Part shown: positions 49,842 to 59,210 of the stretch, piece by piece | How the letters are laid out: each line of letters opens with the position of its first letter | How positions within the stretch are numbered: the first letter of the stretch is position 1 | Source: JBNRMW01 sp050309795 | Lineage (GTDB): Bacteria; Bacillota_I; Bacilli_A; Erysipelotrichales; Erysipelotrichaceae | Assembly: GCA_050309795.1 (NCBI GenBank) | Contig: JBNRMW010000012.1 | Span: forward strand, 86,996-150,995 | Length of the DNA stretch: 64,000 nucleotides | Direction of reading: 5' to 3' | Notes under the pieces: generated by a model | Databases searched by the model: none | What the model was told of the DNA's origin: nothing | Seen by the model: the letters and a program-made list of their open reading frames with translations, nothing else | Program-made: the position numbers and the translations under genes

Positions 49842-52637
49842 ATGATGCGATCAAATAATTTGCATACAAATAAAGTAAATCCCTATCTGTGGGCCAAAAA
49901 GAGAGAATCGGATAGTGGTATTTTCTTATGGTTATCTTTAGAGCAACATTCACTCGATACAATGAATACGATGTCCTTTCTATGGGAGCATTGGCTAAGT
50001 CAGGGCCAACGTCAGTTGATTATATGTTCTTTAAGCCAACAAGATGAAGATATTGCTAAAAGATTGGTTAATTTAATTGGGTTAATCCATGATATTGGAA
50101 AAGCCACTCCGTCCTTTCAAACTAAGCAAAGTTTTTATGCTTCAAAGGATTTGGATCAACAATTAATTGATCGTCTATTAATGAGCGGATTTCAAGACTT
50201 AGACAAACTCGTGCTTCCTAGTATTAATAGGACTAAACATGCGGTTGCAGGTCAAGTCATCCTCTCTAATTTTGGCATTGGAGATGATATTGCGTCAATT
50301 GTTGGTGGTCATCACGGCCAGCCAATTAATGAAAAAAGAGACATAAGAGTTCAATTTAGTTATCCAGAGAACTATGTTCAGGTTGAAAATAAGAAAGATT
50401 CGAGACATCAAAAATGGACTACCGTACAGAAAGAATTATTTGAATGGTCATTACAAACGAGTGAATTTTATGATCTTGAAAACGTTCCAACCATTCAACA
50501 ACCAGCTTTAATTATTTTACAAGGACTTCTAATAATGGCAGACTGGATAGCAAGTAATGAACATTACTTCCCGCTTATTCCGCTACATGAAGAAGTTCAT
50601 ATTGATCAAGATAAACGTAGAGTAGAAGGTCTAGGGAATTGGAAAAAATCAGAGATGTGGGTTTCAGAGAATACGAATAATGTTTGGTCTCTCTATAATG
50701 ACCGTTTTGGATTTGATCCGCGAGATGTACAAATCGGTTTGTCGCAAGCAATTGAGAATTGTCAACAACCAGGGATTATCATTTTAGAAGCACCGATGGG
50801 CTGCGGAAAAACGGAAGGAGCACTGATTGCTGCAGAGCAGCTAGCTCAGCGAATGGGATGTAACGGCATTTTCTTTGGATTACCTACACAAGCTACATCA
50901 AACGGAATTTTTCCACGGATTAATGATTGGCTGAAAAAATTATCTTTAATTAAGGACAACTCAAAATCGATTCAACTTGTACACGGGAAGGCTGCACTAA
51001 ATCCTGATTTCGCGAAGATCCGAGAGTCTACGCATCACCAAAAAGGAGTAGTCGGTGATGAAAGTTCAGTTTTCGTCAATGATTGGTTTGTTGGACGAAA
51101 AACAGCAATTCTTGATGACTTTGTTGTCGGTACCGTAGATCAATTTTTAATGGCAGCACTCAAGCAAAAACATCTTGCTTTAAGGCATTTAGGATTGAGT
51201 AAGAAAGTCGTTATTATTGACGAGGTTCATGCGTATGATGCTTATATGGGTCAATATCTACAACAAGCCATCCGATGGATGGGAGCATATCAAATACCTG
51301 TTATTATTCTTTCCGCGACCTTACCATCGAGAATTAGAACGAGTTTGATTGAACAATATATCAGAGGACGCTATCTGTCCGTTGATCGTGATCATGTAGA
51401 ATATGCAGATTGGTCGACAACGGATACTTATCCTGTCGTTACATATACAGACGGTAATGGTGTGAGGCAATACAGAGGATTTGAAACGAAGCCAGATAAG
51501 ACGATAAATATTGAAATTCTTGATGAGCAAAGTCTATTTGAAACCATTGATTCTTTAGTTGCTGATGGTGGAATTGTTGGAATTGTTGTTAATACAGTTA
51601 GACGGGCACAAGACTTAACTAGAGAATTAATTACCATTTATTCTGAAGAGGTTGTTGAGTTATTACATTCTAGTTTCATTGCTACTGAACGTGCTCGTAA
51701 AGAACAAGAACTTCTTTCAATGGTAGGAAAAGGTGCTAAAAGACCGTATAGAAAAATAATCGTTGGAACACAGGTCATTGAGCAATCACTTGATATTGAT
51801 TTTGACGTATTGATAACTGATTTGGCACCAATGGACTTGTTATTACAGCGTGCTGGACGGTTACATCGACACAAAGATGTAAAACGAGCAAATATGAATT
51901 TATCTCCAACTTTGTATGTGTTGGGTGTTAATGATGATTATGTCTTTGAGGAAGGGACGACACATGTTTATGATGAATTTGTATTGTTTAAAACACAATA
52001 TTTTTTACCATCAGTTGTAAACTTACCAGAAGATATTTCAAGCTTAGTGCAATTAGTTTATAGCGAAACAATAGAGTTAAATCAAGTTAATCAAGAGTTG
52101 CTTGAAATCCTACAGCAAGAAAGCGAAAGACGAAGAAAGTCGAAGGAAGAAAAGGCTAAAACCTATCGAATTGACCGTCCATATAGACCGGATAAGAACA
52201 GTTTAATTGGTTGGTTACGAAATATAGATCCAGATCAAAGCGAGGAAGGAGGATATGCGAGAGTTCGAGACAGTTCGGATAGTATTGAAGTCATTGTTAC
52301 TAAAAAAGTGAACCAAGGATATGGATTTATAGATGAGGATATAGATATATCCACCACAATTGATGAGGTGAACGTTAGTAAAAAACTTGCGTTGAGTACG
52401 TTGAGATTACCTCATGTGCTTTGTACACCTTTTCGGATTGATAAAACCATTAGAGAGTTAGAACGATTTAATAACGAACATCTAGCAAATTGGCAAGATA
52501 GTCCATGGCTTAAAGGATCGTTAGGAATTATCTTTGATGCGAAAAATCGATTCAGTCTCAATGGTTTCCAGTTATCCTATGACCCTAAAATAGGATTACT
52601 TTTTGAAAAGGAGGGGATGAATAATGGGGAGATTTAA
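49842..52637 (+). CDS. cas3: CRISPR-associated helicase/nuclease Cas3 (type I-E)
   Basis: Cas3 unwinds and degrades DNA marked by the Cascade complex. The 931-residue protein has an N-terminal HD nuclease domain (GLIHDIGK with His-Asp near 83-84, then the GGHHGQP motif) and a superfamily 2 helicase. Walker A is EAPMGCGKTEGA near 316-327, DEVH lies at 460-463, and LSATLP near 488 and QRAGRLHRH follow. The open frame continues upstream to a TTG at 49797. ATG 49842 is chosen because it is the first ATG, but no good ribosome binding site supports either. It overlaps cas8e by 14 nt. Confidence 0.93.
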   Translation: MMRSNNLHTNKVNPYLWAKKRESDSGIFLWLSLEQHSLDTMNTMSFLWEHWLSQGQRQLIICSLSQQDEDIAKRLVNLIGLIHDIGKATPSFQTKQSFYASKDLDQQLIDRLLMSGFQDLDKLVLPSINRTKHAVAGQVILSNFGIGDDIASIVGGHHGQPINEKRDIRVQFSYPENYVQVENKKDSRHQKWTTVQKELFEWSLQTSEFYDLENVPTIQQPALIILQGLLIMADWIASNEHYFPLIPLHEEVHIDQDKRRVEGLGNWKKSEMWVSENTNNVWSLYNDRFGFDPRDVQIGLSQAIENCQQPGIIILEAPMGCGKTEGALIAAEQLAQRMGCNGIFFGLPTQATSNGIFPRINDWLKKLSLIKDNSKSIQLVHGKAALNPDFAKIRESTHHQKGVVGDESSVFVNDWFVGRKTAILDDFVVGTVDQFLMAALKQKHLALRHLGLSKKVVIIDEVHAYDAYMGQYLQQAIRWMGAYQIPVIILSATLPSRIRTSLIEQYIRGRYLSVDRDHVEYADWSTTDTYPVVTYTDGNGVRQYRGFETKPDKTINIEILDEQSLFETIDSLVADGGIVGIVVNTVRRAQDLTRELITIYSEEVVELLHSSFIATERARKEQELLSMVGKGAKRPYRKIIVGTQVIEQSLDIDFDVLITDLAPMDLLLQRAGRLHRHKDVKRANMNLSPTLYVLGVNDDYVFEEGTTHVYDEFVLFKTQYFLPSVVNLPEDISSLVQLVYSETIELNQVNQELLEILQQESERRRKSKEEKAKTYRIDRPYRPDKNSLIGWLRNIDPDQSEEGGYARVRDSSDSIEVIVTKKVNQGYGFIDEDIDISTTIDEVNVSKKLALSTLRLPHVLCTPFRIDKTIRELERFNNEHLANWQDSPWLKGSLGIIFDAKNRFSLNGFQLSYDPKIGLLFEKEGMNNGEI

Positions 52638-54309
52638 TTTAATCGATACCCCATGGATTGTCGTAATGACAAAGAGTGACGGATCGACAAAAGAAGTATC
52701 ATTGATTGAGCTTTTCAAGAACGCTCATCAATATTTACGTCTAGCGGGTGATACACCAGCACAAGATTTTGCTATTTTAAGATTTTTGCTTTCGATCAAG
52801 CACACAGTGTTTTCTAGATTTGATGCTAATGGAATATTGCATCAGGGTATTGAAGTTGATGATAGATTTCTGCAAACGAAGTTTTTAGAGGATGAAGAGG
52901 ATATTGATAATTACAAAAACCGACTTCTAGCTTTGTGGGGTGATTTATGGAACAAAGAAGAATTTCCTTCGATAATTACTGAATATTTAATGAAGTGGTA
53001 TGATCGTTTTTTTCTATTTAGTGACAAGTATCCATTCTATCAAGTGTCTGAAGCTGATTTAAATAGTCTCGACATTTCTTTGGAAAGAACCACTGAAATT
53101 AATGTGAAGTTTATCAATCGTTTGATTTCTGAGAGCAATAACAAAATTGAGTTATTTTCACCGATGAGTGATCGATATAAAAATTATCATGATAATGCCA
53201 GTTTAGCCCGATGGTTAATAGCATATCAAGGGTACACAGGGACTAGTGAAAAAAGAAAATATCCTGGAATGACCGAATCTGCGAGTCGGGGGTGGTTGCT
53301 TGGTTTAGGTTCTGTTTATTTAAATGGGAACAATATCAAGGAAACCTTGCTCTTAAATTTAGTCTTACCTACAGAGGAAACAACAGACAGTGAAATCTAT
53401 CAGAGGCCGCTTTGGGAATTGGAAATTAGTGAAAAGGTAAAAAGTCTTAATGTCCCCCATCCTAAAAATTTAGCTGAATTGTACACAAATTGGTCAAGAT
53501 TAATCTGGATAAACCCTGAGGAATGGTCTAAATCGGATAATAAGGACATACGAACGGTTCAACTCCCAGGAATTAATAATCAAGATTTTATACTGGAGAA
53601 AATGACGCTTTGGCAATGTCCAAAATCAGGTCCAAATAAGAATCATTTTATTCCAAAAACCCACGTGGTTGGAAATTCCTTTTGGCGTTCATTTGGGAGT
53701 ACCACCTTACCGAATTCAAAAAAGGACAATCATCGTCGACCGGGAATCATTGATTGGCACAATATTTTGGTTGATAATAATTTGATTGATGAACGAAAGG
53801 TAAAAATTACAGCCGTTGGCTTAGGCTACAACAGGGATGCGTCGTCTATGGTCAATAGTGATATTTATGATGAATTAAATCTACACGATAAAGTACTTTC
53901 TGATGACTTGGATGATGGGTGGGTAATAAGAATCACGGATGAAGTTGAGTTAATTAAAGCCACGATTGAAAAAACATTGAAGTGGTTCGTCAATGATGTC
54001 TTATTTATTCGCCAAATGAAATTTTCAGATGTTGGTTCAAAATACCTCGATGAAGCATATTACGAAATCGATGAACCTTTCAAAAATTGGATTGAAAACA
54101 TCCGACCCGAGGATGAAAAGAGTGAAGCTGTTCAACGTTGGCGACTTCAGTTAAGAGACATAATTAAAGGGGAAGCTGATAAATTTGTAAAGAATGCTTC
54201 TCCGCGTGATTATCTCGGTAGAGTAAAAGATTCTAGAACCGTTAATATTGCCGAATCATATAATAGATTCATTGCGATATTGAATAATCAAACTAAGAAA
54301 GGGGGATAA
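52624..54309 (+). CDS. casA: Cascade large subunit Cas8e (CasA/Cse1)
   Basis: Cas8e recognises the PAM in target DNA and recruits Cas3. The 561-residue protein begins with the family pattern FNLIDTPWIVV (4-14), EVSLIELFKNAHQYLRLAGDT near 24-44, and FAILRFLLSIKHTVF. Other typical stretches are RYPGM-like TESASRGWLLGLG near 222 and HFIPKTHVVGNSFWRSFGS near 343. It overlaps cas3 by 14 nt with a GGAGGGG site, and cas11 follows after 2 nt. Confidence 0.93.
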   Translation: MGRFNLIDTPWIVVMTKSDGSTKEVSLIELFKNAHQYLRLAGDTPAQDFAILRFLLSIKHTVFSRFDANGILHQGIEVDDRFLQTKFLEDEEDIDNYKNRLLALWGDLWNKEEFPSIITEYLMKWYDRFFLFSDKYPFYQVSEADLNSLDISLERTTEINVKFINRLISESNNKIELFSPMSDRYKNYHDNASLARWLIAYQGYTGTSEKRKYPGMTESASRGWLLGLGSVYLNGNNIKETLLLNLVLPTEETTDSEIYQRPLWELEISEKVKSLNVPHPKNLAELYTNWSRLIWINPEEWSKSDNKDIRTVQLPGINNQDFILEKMTLWQCPKSGPNKNHFIPKTHVVGNSFWRSFGSTTLPNSKKDNHRRPGIIDWHNILVDNNLIDERKVKITAVGLGYNRDASSMVNSDIYDELNLHDKVLSDDLDDGWVIRITDEVELIKATIEKTLKWFVNDVLFIRQMKFSDVGSKYLDEAYYEIDEPFKNWIENIRPEDEKSEAVQRWRLQLRDIIKGEADKFVKNASPRDYLGRVKDSRTVNIAESYNRFIAILNNQTKKGG

Positions 54310-54311
54310 AG

Positions 54312-54929
54312 ATGACAAATCCTAAAAATACAAGCAGTCAAATTTATGGAATAACTAATAGTATCCTAACAGCAATTGGCGAAAATTTGCAGTCGAGTTC
54401 TTCAAAAGCAGCGTTAGCAAACTTAAGAAACTCGATTGGCAGAAATGTAAGCGCTTCGATGTCTGCGTGGCAAATTGTTTTAGAAAAGCTTCCCGAAGAG
54501 TTCCTTAGCCGTAGTGGTGAGTTAACTCGTGAAGAAAAAGCGATTATGTCTAGCTTACAACTATACGCATTACATCAACAAGGGAAGGGTGTAAACGTTC
54601 ACTTCAAACCAGAAAATGGGGATGGTTTCAGAATGGACATGGGAGCTTCGCTTCATTCGCTAAAAGTGTCTAAAAATGAAAAGGATCAAGATAGTCGAGT
54701 TGCCATGGATCGTCGATTTAATGTGATGATTACTGCTTCTACATTTGAAGAGCTTTTAAATCATTTACGTCCCTTAATCAATTTATTGAGTAAAAATGAG
54801 TTATCAAAGGTTGATTATGCACAGCTAGCAACCGATTTATATTGGTTCCAAAGCCCAGCGAATGATCACGTTCGATTAAGATGGGCTCAAAATTACTACA
54901 AACAAATCAAAGAGGAGAAGAAAAAATGA
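54312..54929 (+). CDS. casB: Cascade small subunit Cas11 (CasB/Cse2)
   Basis: Cas11 forms the belly of Cascade and stabilises the R-loop. The 205-residue all-helical protein is slightly longer than the E. coli CasB (160). It has LANLRNSIGRNVSASMSAWQIVLEKLPEEF near 35-64, then a FKPENGDGFRMDMGASLHSLKV-like segment and RRFNVMITASTFEELLNHLRPLI, with family-typical spacing. It ends ATGA, sharing its stop with the cas7 start. Identification rests on position and overall pattern as much as on motifs. Confidence 0.88.
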   Translation: MTNPKNTSSQIYGITNSILTAIGENLQSSSSKAALANLRNSIGRNVSASMSAWQIVLEKLPEEFLSRSGELTREEKAIMSSLQLYALHQQGKGVNVHFKPENGDGFRMDMGASLHSLKVSKNEKDQDSRVAMDRRFNVMITASTFEELLNHLRPLINLLSKNELSKVDYAQLATDLYWFQSPANDHVRLRWAQNYYKQIKEEKKK

Positions 54930-55981
54930 AAAAACTATTTATAGATGTACATGCTATACAAGCTGTTCCGCCATCGAATATTAATCGCGATGACACAGGA
55001 AGCCCCAAAACGGCTCAATATGGGGGAGTAACCCGATCGAGAGTAAGTTCTCAATCCTGGAAAAAGGCTATGAGAGATTATTTTAAAGAAAACGGTAATC
55101 TAAAAAATGTTGGTGTGAGAAGCCTGAATGTTGTTCATTATGTAGCGACAAAAATCATGGAAAAAGATGAGTCTATCAGTTATGAAGAAGCGATGAAAAA
55201 AGCAGAGAGTGTATTTAACTCTGCAAATGTTAAGACCACAAAAGGAAAAGTAAAAGCATTGTTTTTTCTAAGTTCTAAACAAGCTGAAAATTTAGCCCAA
55301 GCAGCAATAGAGGGTAATAAAAATAAGAAGGAATTACAAGAAATATTTAATGCTGAACCTGCAATTGATATTGCGTTATTTGGAAGAATGGTCGCTGATG
55401 ATGCCGCAATCAATGAAGACGCTTCTTCACAAGTTGCCCATGCGATATCTACTCACGCCATTCAAACAGAATTTGACTTCTTCACAGCGACAGATGACCT
55501 GTCTCAAGAAGATCATGCTGGAGCTGGAATGCTAGGTACGGTTGAATTTAATTCATCAACGTTGTATCGTTACGCAAATATTAATTTACATGAGTTTTCT
55601 AAGCAATTAAAAAATGACTCTGAAGCGGTATCATCTGCGGTTCAGTTATTTGTTGAAGCATTCATGAACTCGATGCCGACAGGTAAAGTGAATACATTCG
55701 CTAATCAAACGTTACCACAAGCGGTATTAGTAGTTGGCAGATCGGATCGACCAGTTAATTTGGTCACAGCTTTCGAACAACCAGTTGTCTCAAGGAGTGG
55801 ATATGTTAGTAAATCCATAGAAAAATTAGAAAGTGAATATAAATCTGTTTTGAAATTTGTTGAAGAACCAGAATTTGTATTTGGTATAGGTTTCGATGAT
55901 TTGACTAATGAACTGAAGAATATGGACGAGCTATTAAATAATTTAGGAGACAAGGTTAGCGAATTTGTAGAAAGAGAATAG
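54926..55981 (+). CDS. casC: Cascade backbone Cas7 (CasC/Cse4)
   Basis: Six copies of Cas7 form the crRNA-binding backbone of Cascade. The 351-residue protein starts MKKLFIDVHAIQAVPPSNINRDDTGSP-like and has KTAQYGGVTRSRVSSQSWKKA near 28-48, the classical family signature. IDIALFGRMVADD near 140 and QADFFTA/DDLSQEDHAGAGML-like residues near 175-195 also fit. The frame continues upstream to 54881, but 54926 is chosen because GAGGAG lies upstream and the start overlaps the cas11 stop. Confidence 0.94.
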   Translation: MKKLFIDVHAIQAVPPSNINRDDTGSPKTAQYGGVTRSRVSSQSWKKAMRDYFKENGNLKNVGVRSLNVVHYVATKIMEKDESISYEEAMKKAESVFNSANVKTTKGKVKALFFLSSKQAENLAQAAIEGNKNKKELQEIFNAEPAIDIALFGRMVADDAAINEDASSQVAHAISTHAIQTEFDFFTATDDLSQEDHAGAGMLGTVEFNSSTLYRYANINLHEFSKQLKNDSEAVSSAVQLFVEAFMNSMPTGKVNTFANQTLPQAVLVVGRSDRPVNLVTAFEQPVVSRSGYVSKSIEKLESEYKSVLKFVEEPEFVFGIGFDDLTNELKNMDELLNNLGDKVSEFVERE

Positions 55982-55991
55982 AGGTGTTGTA

Positions 55992-56711
55992 ATGAAAACA
56001 ATGTTATTAAAACTTGCAGGACCTCTCCAGTCATGGGGTTTAGATTCACGATTTGAAACGCGAAATACCAATAGGTATCCAACGAAGAGTGCAATCATTG
56101 GAATGATTGCAGCTAGTTTAGGGTACACAAGAGATCAAGATCAAAATATCCAAAAATTGAATGGTCTAGATTTCGCGGTTCGTATTGATCAACCTGGCCG
56201 TGTTTTACGCGATTATCATATCGCAACTAAATACAAGCCAAGTGGAGCTTTCGAACGTAATTATCAAACTGTACGCTATTATTTACAGGATGCTATTTTT
56301 GTGGTTGCTGTTGGAAGTACGTCTTCAGGTTTGATTGATTTAATTACTGATTCTATAAGGAATCCTTATTATCAACCCTTTCTTGGGAGACGGTCATGCC
56401 CAATTAATGCAGATTATTTCATTGATGTGGTAGAGGGAGATGTTATCGCGAGTATTTCCGGGGTTCCTTGGCAAGCGAAAAAATGGTACCAAAAAGTCGG
56501 AAGTCCAAAGTTAGAACTGTTCTGTGATCGCCATTTATTGGAAAATAATCGAGAATTTCTAGTTAGGGACCGCGTGATTTCCTTCTCGCAAGACCGTCGT
56601 AATTTTGGGTTCAGATCAGTGGCTACAACAACCATCGATGTTAACCCCAAGGATTACAAACAGCAACATGACGCTTTGAGCGCATTAGGAGATTCCGATG
56701 TATTTATCTAG
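55992..56711 (+). CDS. casD: Cascade subunit Cas5 (CasD)
   Basis: Cas5 caps the 5' handle of the crRNA. The 239-residue RAMP protein begins MLLKLAGPLQSWGLDSRFE (4-22), then TNRYPTKSAIIGMIAASLGY, the defining pattern of Cas5e, and YHIATKYKPSGAFER near 76. PFLGRRSCP near 128 is also diagnostic. A GAGGTG site precedes the start, 10 nt after cas7. It overlaps cas6e by 14 nt. Confidence 0.94.
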   Translation: MKTMLLKLAGPLQSWGLDSRFETRNTNRYPTKSAIIGMIAASLGYTRDQDQNIQKLNGLDFAVRIDQPGRVLRDYHIATKYKPSGAFERNYQTVRYYLQDAIFVVAVGSTSSGLIDLITDSIRNPYYQPFLGRRSCPINADYFIDVVEGDVIASISGVPWQAKKWYQKVGSPKLELFCDRHLLENNREFLVRDRVISFSQDRRNFGFRSVATTTIDVNPKDYKQQHDALSALGDSDVFI

Positions 56712-57339
56712 AGTCGAAATAGATTTAAAAAATCGAGCAAAAACACGAAACTTGAACCATTTGGGTGCATTTCATCATTGGGTGGAGCAATCTTTTCCCA
56801 CAGAAATTAACGGTAAACTTCATACTCGGAAATTATGGCGTATTGATGAATTAGCTTCGAAAAAATACTTATTGGTAGTTAGTAAAGAAAAGCCAGATTT
56901 AGAGAAAATGGAAAAATATGGTGTTGAAAACAGTGCTCAAATAAAAGATTATGGTGCTTTTATAGAAAAACTGGAAAATGGTCTTTCAGCGAGATTTAGA
57001 GTTGTATTAAATCCTGTTACTTCCATCAGCACAGGCAAAAAATCTGGTCAAAGAGGTAGAGTAGTTCCACATATCACGGAAGAACACAAATTAGGTTACT
57101 TTCAGAAGATTGCTCAAAAAAACGGATTTAAAGCTGAAGAAAAGGATGTGATGATTGTTAAAAGTAGCTTTGAACCTCTAAAGAAATCAAATACGAAACA
57201 AATTAATGTAAGTCAAGTAGCGTATGAGGGAAGATTGACCATCACAGATATCGAATTATTCAAAAGTGCACTCATTAACGGGATTGGCAAGAAAAAAGCT
57301 TATGGGTGTGGTCTGTTGACTATTATCCCTGTGCCTTAA
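56698..57339 (+). CDS. casE: crRNA-processing endoribonuclease Cas6e (CasE)
   Basis: Cas6e cuts the repeat RNA at the base of its hairpin and stays bound to the 3' end. The 213-residue protein has MYLSRVEIDL at the N-terminus, the catalytic-type His in GAFHHWVEQSF near 24-34, and the C-terminal glycine-rich RNA-binding loop INGIGKKKAYGCGLLTI near 192-208. It overlaps casD. The repeat hairpin (CCCGC, 4-nt loop, GCGGG) is a suitable substrate. Confidence 0.93.
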   Translation: MYLSRVEIDLKNRAKTRNLNHLGAFHHWVEQSFPTEINGKLHTRKLWRIDELASKKYLLVVSKEKPDLEKMEKYGVENSAQIKDYGAFIEKLENGLSARFRVVLNPVTSISTGKKSGQRGRVVPHITEEHKLGYFQKIAQKNGFKAEEKDVMIVKSSFEPLKKSNTKQINVSQVAYEGRLTITDIELFKSALINGIGKKKAYGCGLLTIIPVP

Positions 57340-57342
57340 ATC

Positions 57343-58284
57343 ATGTCAAAAAAAACAGGGGTAGTGAAAACAAAGTTAAATCAATTACCTAAAATAAGTG
57401 ATCGTGTTTCATTTTTGTACATTGAACATGCTGTTATAAATCGTCAAGATGGTGCGATTACGATTGTGGATGATAAAGGAACTGTTCGGGTCCCCGCGGC
57501 GTTACTTGGGGTTGTTCTGCTTGGCCCAGGTACGAGTATCACTCATCGAGCAATAGAATTAATTGGCGATACAGGAACAAGTATGGTCTGGGTCGGAGAA
57601 AGGGGCGTTCGTCATTATGCTCATGGTAGGGCCCTGACACATTCGAGTAGATTTCAGGTAAAGCAAGCCAAATTAGTATCAAACACGAGAACACGGTTAA
57701 GCGTCGCTCGAAAAATGTATCAACTTCGATTCCCATCGGAAGATGTTTCGAGGTTGACCATGCAACAACTACGAGGTCGAGAAGGAGCAAGGATACGTAG
57801 TTTATATAGAAAGATGTCCAAGGATTTTGGTGTTGAATGGTCAGGCCGTGAGTATAATCCCGACAATTTTGATATTGGAACCCCGATAAATAAAGCACTG
57901 TCTGCAGCACATGCTGCGCTATATGGATTGGTTTACAGTGTGATCGTTGCTCTTGGTATGTCTACAGCCTTGGGATTTATACACACTGGTAATGATTTGT
58001 CATTTGTGTATGATATTGCCGATCTCTACAAAGGATCGGTGACCATACCAATTGCGTTTGAGGTTGTATCTTCGTCTTCAGAAGGTGATGATATCGGAAG
58101 AATTACGAGACTACGTGTCCGTGACGAATTTGTAGATGGAAAGTTGATGAAAAAAATTGTGAATGATCTGCAATATTTGATGGATGTTGGTGAAGACGAA
58201 CGTTTTGAAGCCGATATAATCAACCTTTGGGATGAAACAGAAGGCTTGGTTAAGCACGGTATCAGTTATGTTGAAAAGAGTTAA
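57343..58284 (+). CDS. cas1: CRISPR integrase Cas1 (type I-E)
   Basis: Cas1 is the catalytic integrase that inserts new spacers together with Cas2. The 313-residue protein keeps the metal ligands expected for I-E Cas1: Glu147 in LRGREGARIRS, His214 in GFIHTGND and Asp224/Asp227 in FVYDIADLYK. The N-terminal beta domain (DRVSFLYIEHAVINRQDGAI) is normal. It starts 3 nt after cas6e with no evident ribosome binding site, so translation is likely coupled. It lies just before the fused cas2. Confidence 0.96.
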   Translation: MSKKTGVVKTKLNQLPKISDRVSFLYIEHAVINRQDGAITIVDDKGTVRVPAALLGVVLLGPGTSITHRAIELIGDTGTSMVWVGERGVRHYAHGRALTHSSRFQVKQAKLVSNTRTRLSVARKMYQLRFPSEDVSRLTMQQLRGREGARIRSLYRKMSKDFGVEWSGREYNPDNFDIGTPINKALSAAHAALYGLVYSVIVALGMSTALGFIHTGNDLSFVYDIADLYKGSVTIPIAFEVVSSSSEGDDIGRITRLRVRDEFVDGKLMKKIVNDLQYLMDVGEDERFEADIINLWDETEGLVKHGISYVEKS

Positions 58285-58287
58285 AGT

Positions 58288-59187
58288 ATGCCATTCACTG
58301 TAATAACTTTGACAAGAGCAGCACCCAATCTTCGGGGTGATTTGACCAAATGGCTTCAAGAAATTGCTACTGGTGTTTACATTGGTAATATTAATACAAA
58401 AGTTCGTGAGCAACTGTGGGCGAGGGTCTTGGAAAATATTGGAAATGGTGAAGCTACAATTAGTTATGGATTTCGTAACGAATTAGGGTATCAATTTATA
58501 GTTCATAATACAAAAAGGAATAAAATTGATTTTGATGGGATTCCCCTTGTTTATATTCCGTCACAGAGAAAGACTTCTTATCATTCAGAAAAACATGGAT
58601 ACAGCAAAGCTGCGCAATTCCAAAAAGCAAAACAATTTAGCTCGACCAACTTTTCAGTATTCAAAAATGTAGCATTAGTATTTCTTGATATTGAAACAAG
58701 TGGATTGGATGCGAGAAAAGATAAGATAATTGAAATTGGTGCTGTAAAAGTAATAAGAGGTAAAAGCACGAAATTTTCTAAGCTAATTAAAATTAACGGA
58801 ATGTTGAAGCAGGAAATAACAGAATTGACTGGTATAACAAATGAATTGCTAAATAATGAGGGGGTGAGCTTAGAAAATGCGCTTCTTGAATTAAAAGAAT
58901 TCATTCAACATATTCCAATAATTGGATTCTCGATTAGTTTTGATATGAGTTTTTTAAATAAAGCAATACAAGAACTAAACATGGAATCGTTAAATAACCA
59001 CACATATGATTTAATCCCATTTATAAAAAAAGAAAGGATGTTCCTTAAAAATTACAAATTAGAAACAGTGTTGAAAGAATATGCAATAGAAAGTAAAGTA
59101 GAGCATAGAGCGGTTTCTGATGCCAAACTAATACTCATGTTAGCGAGTAAAGTGAATGGATTTGTCGATTTTATCAACAAAAAATAG
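58288..59187 (+). CDS. cas2: Cas2 fused to a DnaQ-type DEDDh 3'-5' exonuclease
   Basis: This 299-residue protein joins two activities. Residues 1-95 are Cas2e (MPFTVITLTRAAPNLRGDLTKWL, EQLWARVLE, ISYGFRNELGYQF), the structural core of the Cas1-Cas2 integrase. After a basic linker (about 96-125), residues 128-299 form a DnaQ-like exonuclease with ExoI D134-x-E136 (FLDIETSGL), ExoII Asp219 (GFSISFDMSF) and ExoIII His273/Asp278 (HRAVSDAK). All DEDDh residues are present, so it should be active. In Streptococcus thermophilus CRISPR4, a similar fusion trims the 3' overhangs of prespacers. The stop is only 23 bp from the first repeat. Confidence 0.93.
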   Translation: MPFTVITLTRAAPNLRGDLTKWLQEIATGVYIGNINTKVREQLWARVLENIGNGEATISYGFRNELGYQFIVHNTKRNKIDFDGIPLVYIPSQRKTSYHSEKHGYSKAAQFQKAKQFSSTNFSVFKNVALVFLDIETSGLDARKDKIIEIGAVKVIRGKSTKFSKLIKINGMLKQEITELTGITNELLNNEGVSLENALLELKEFIQHIPIIGFSISFDMSFLNKAIQELNMESLNNHTYDLIPFIKKERMFLKNYKLETVLKEYAIESKVEHRAVSDAKLILMLASKVNGFVDFINKK

Positions 59188-59210
59188 CTAAAATAGTGGA
59201 TCTTTTTAGT
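59162..59210 (+). promoter_or_regulatory. Short CRISPR leader with a possible promoter inside cas2
   Basis: Only 23 bp separate the cas2 stop from the first repeat. TTGTCG (59162-59167), 17 bp, TAGCTA (59185-59190) is a weak possible promoter. The array may also be read through from the cas operon, since no terminator lies between. The leader side is inferred from the degenerate last repeat at the far end. Confidence 0.4.
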
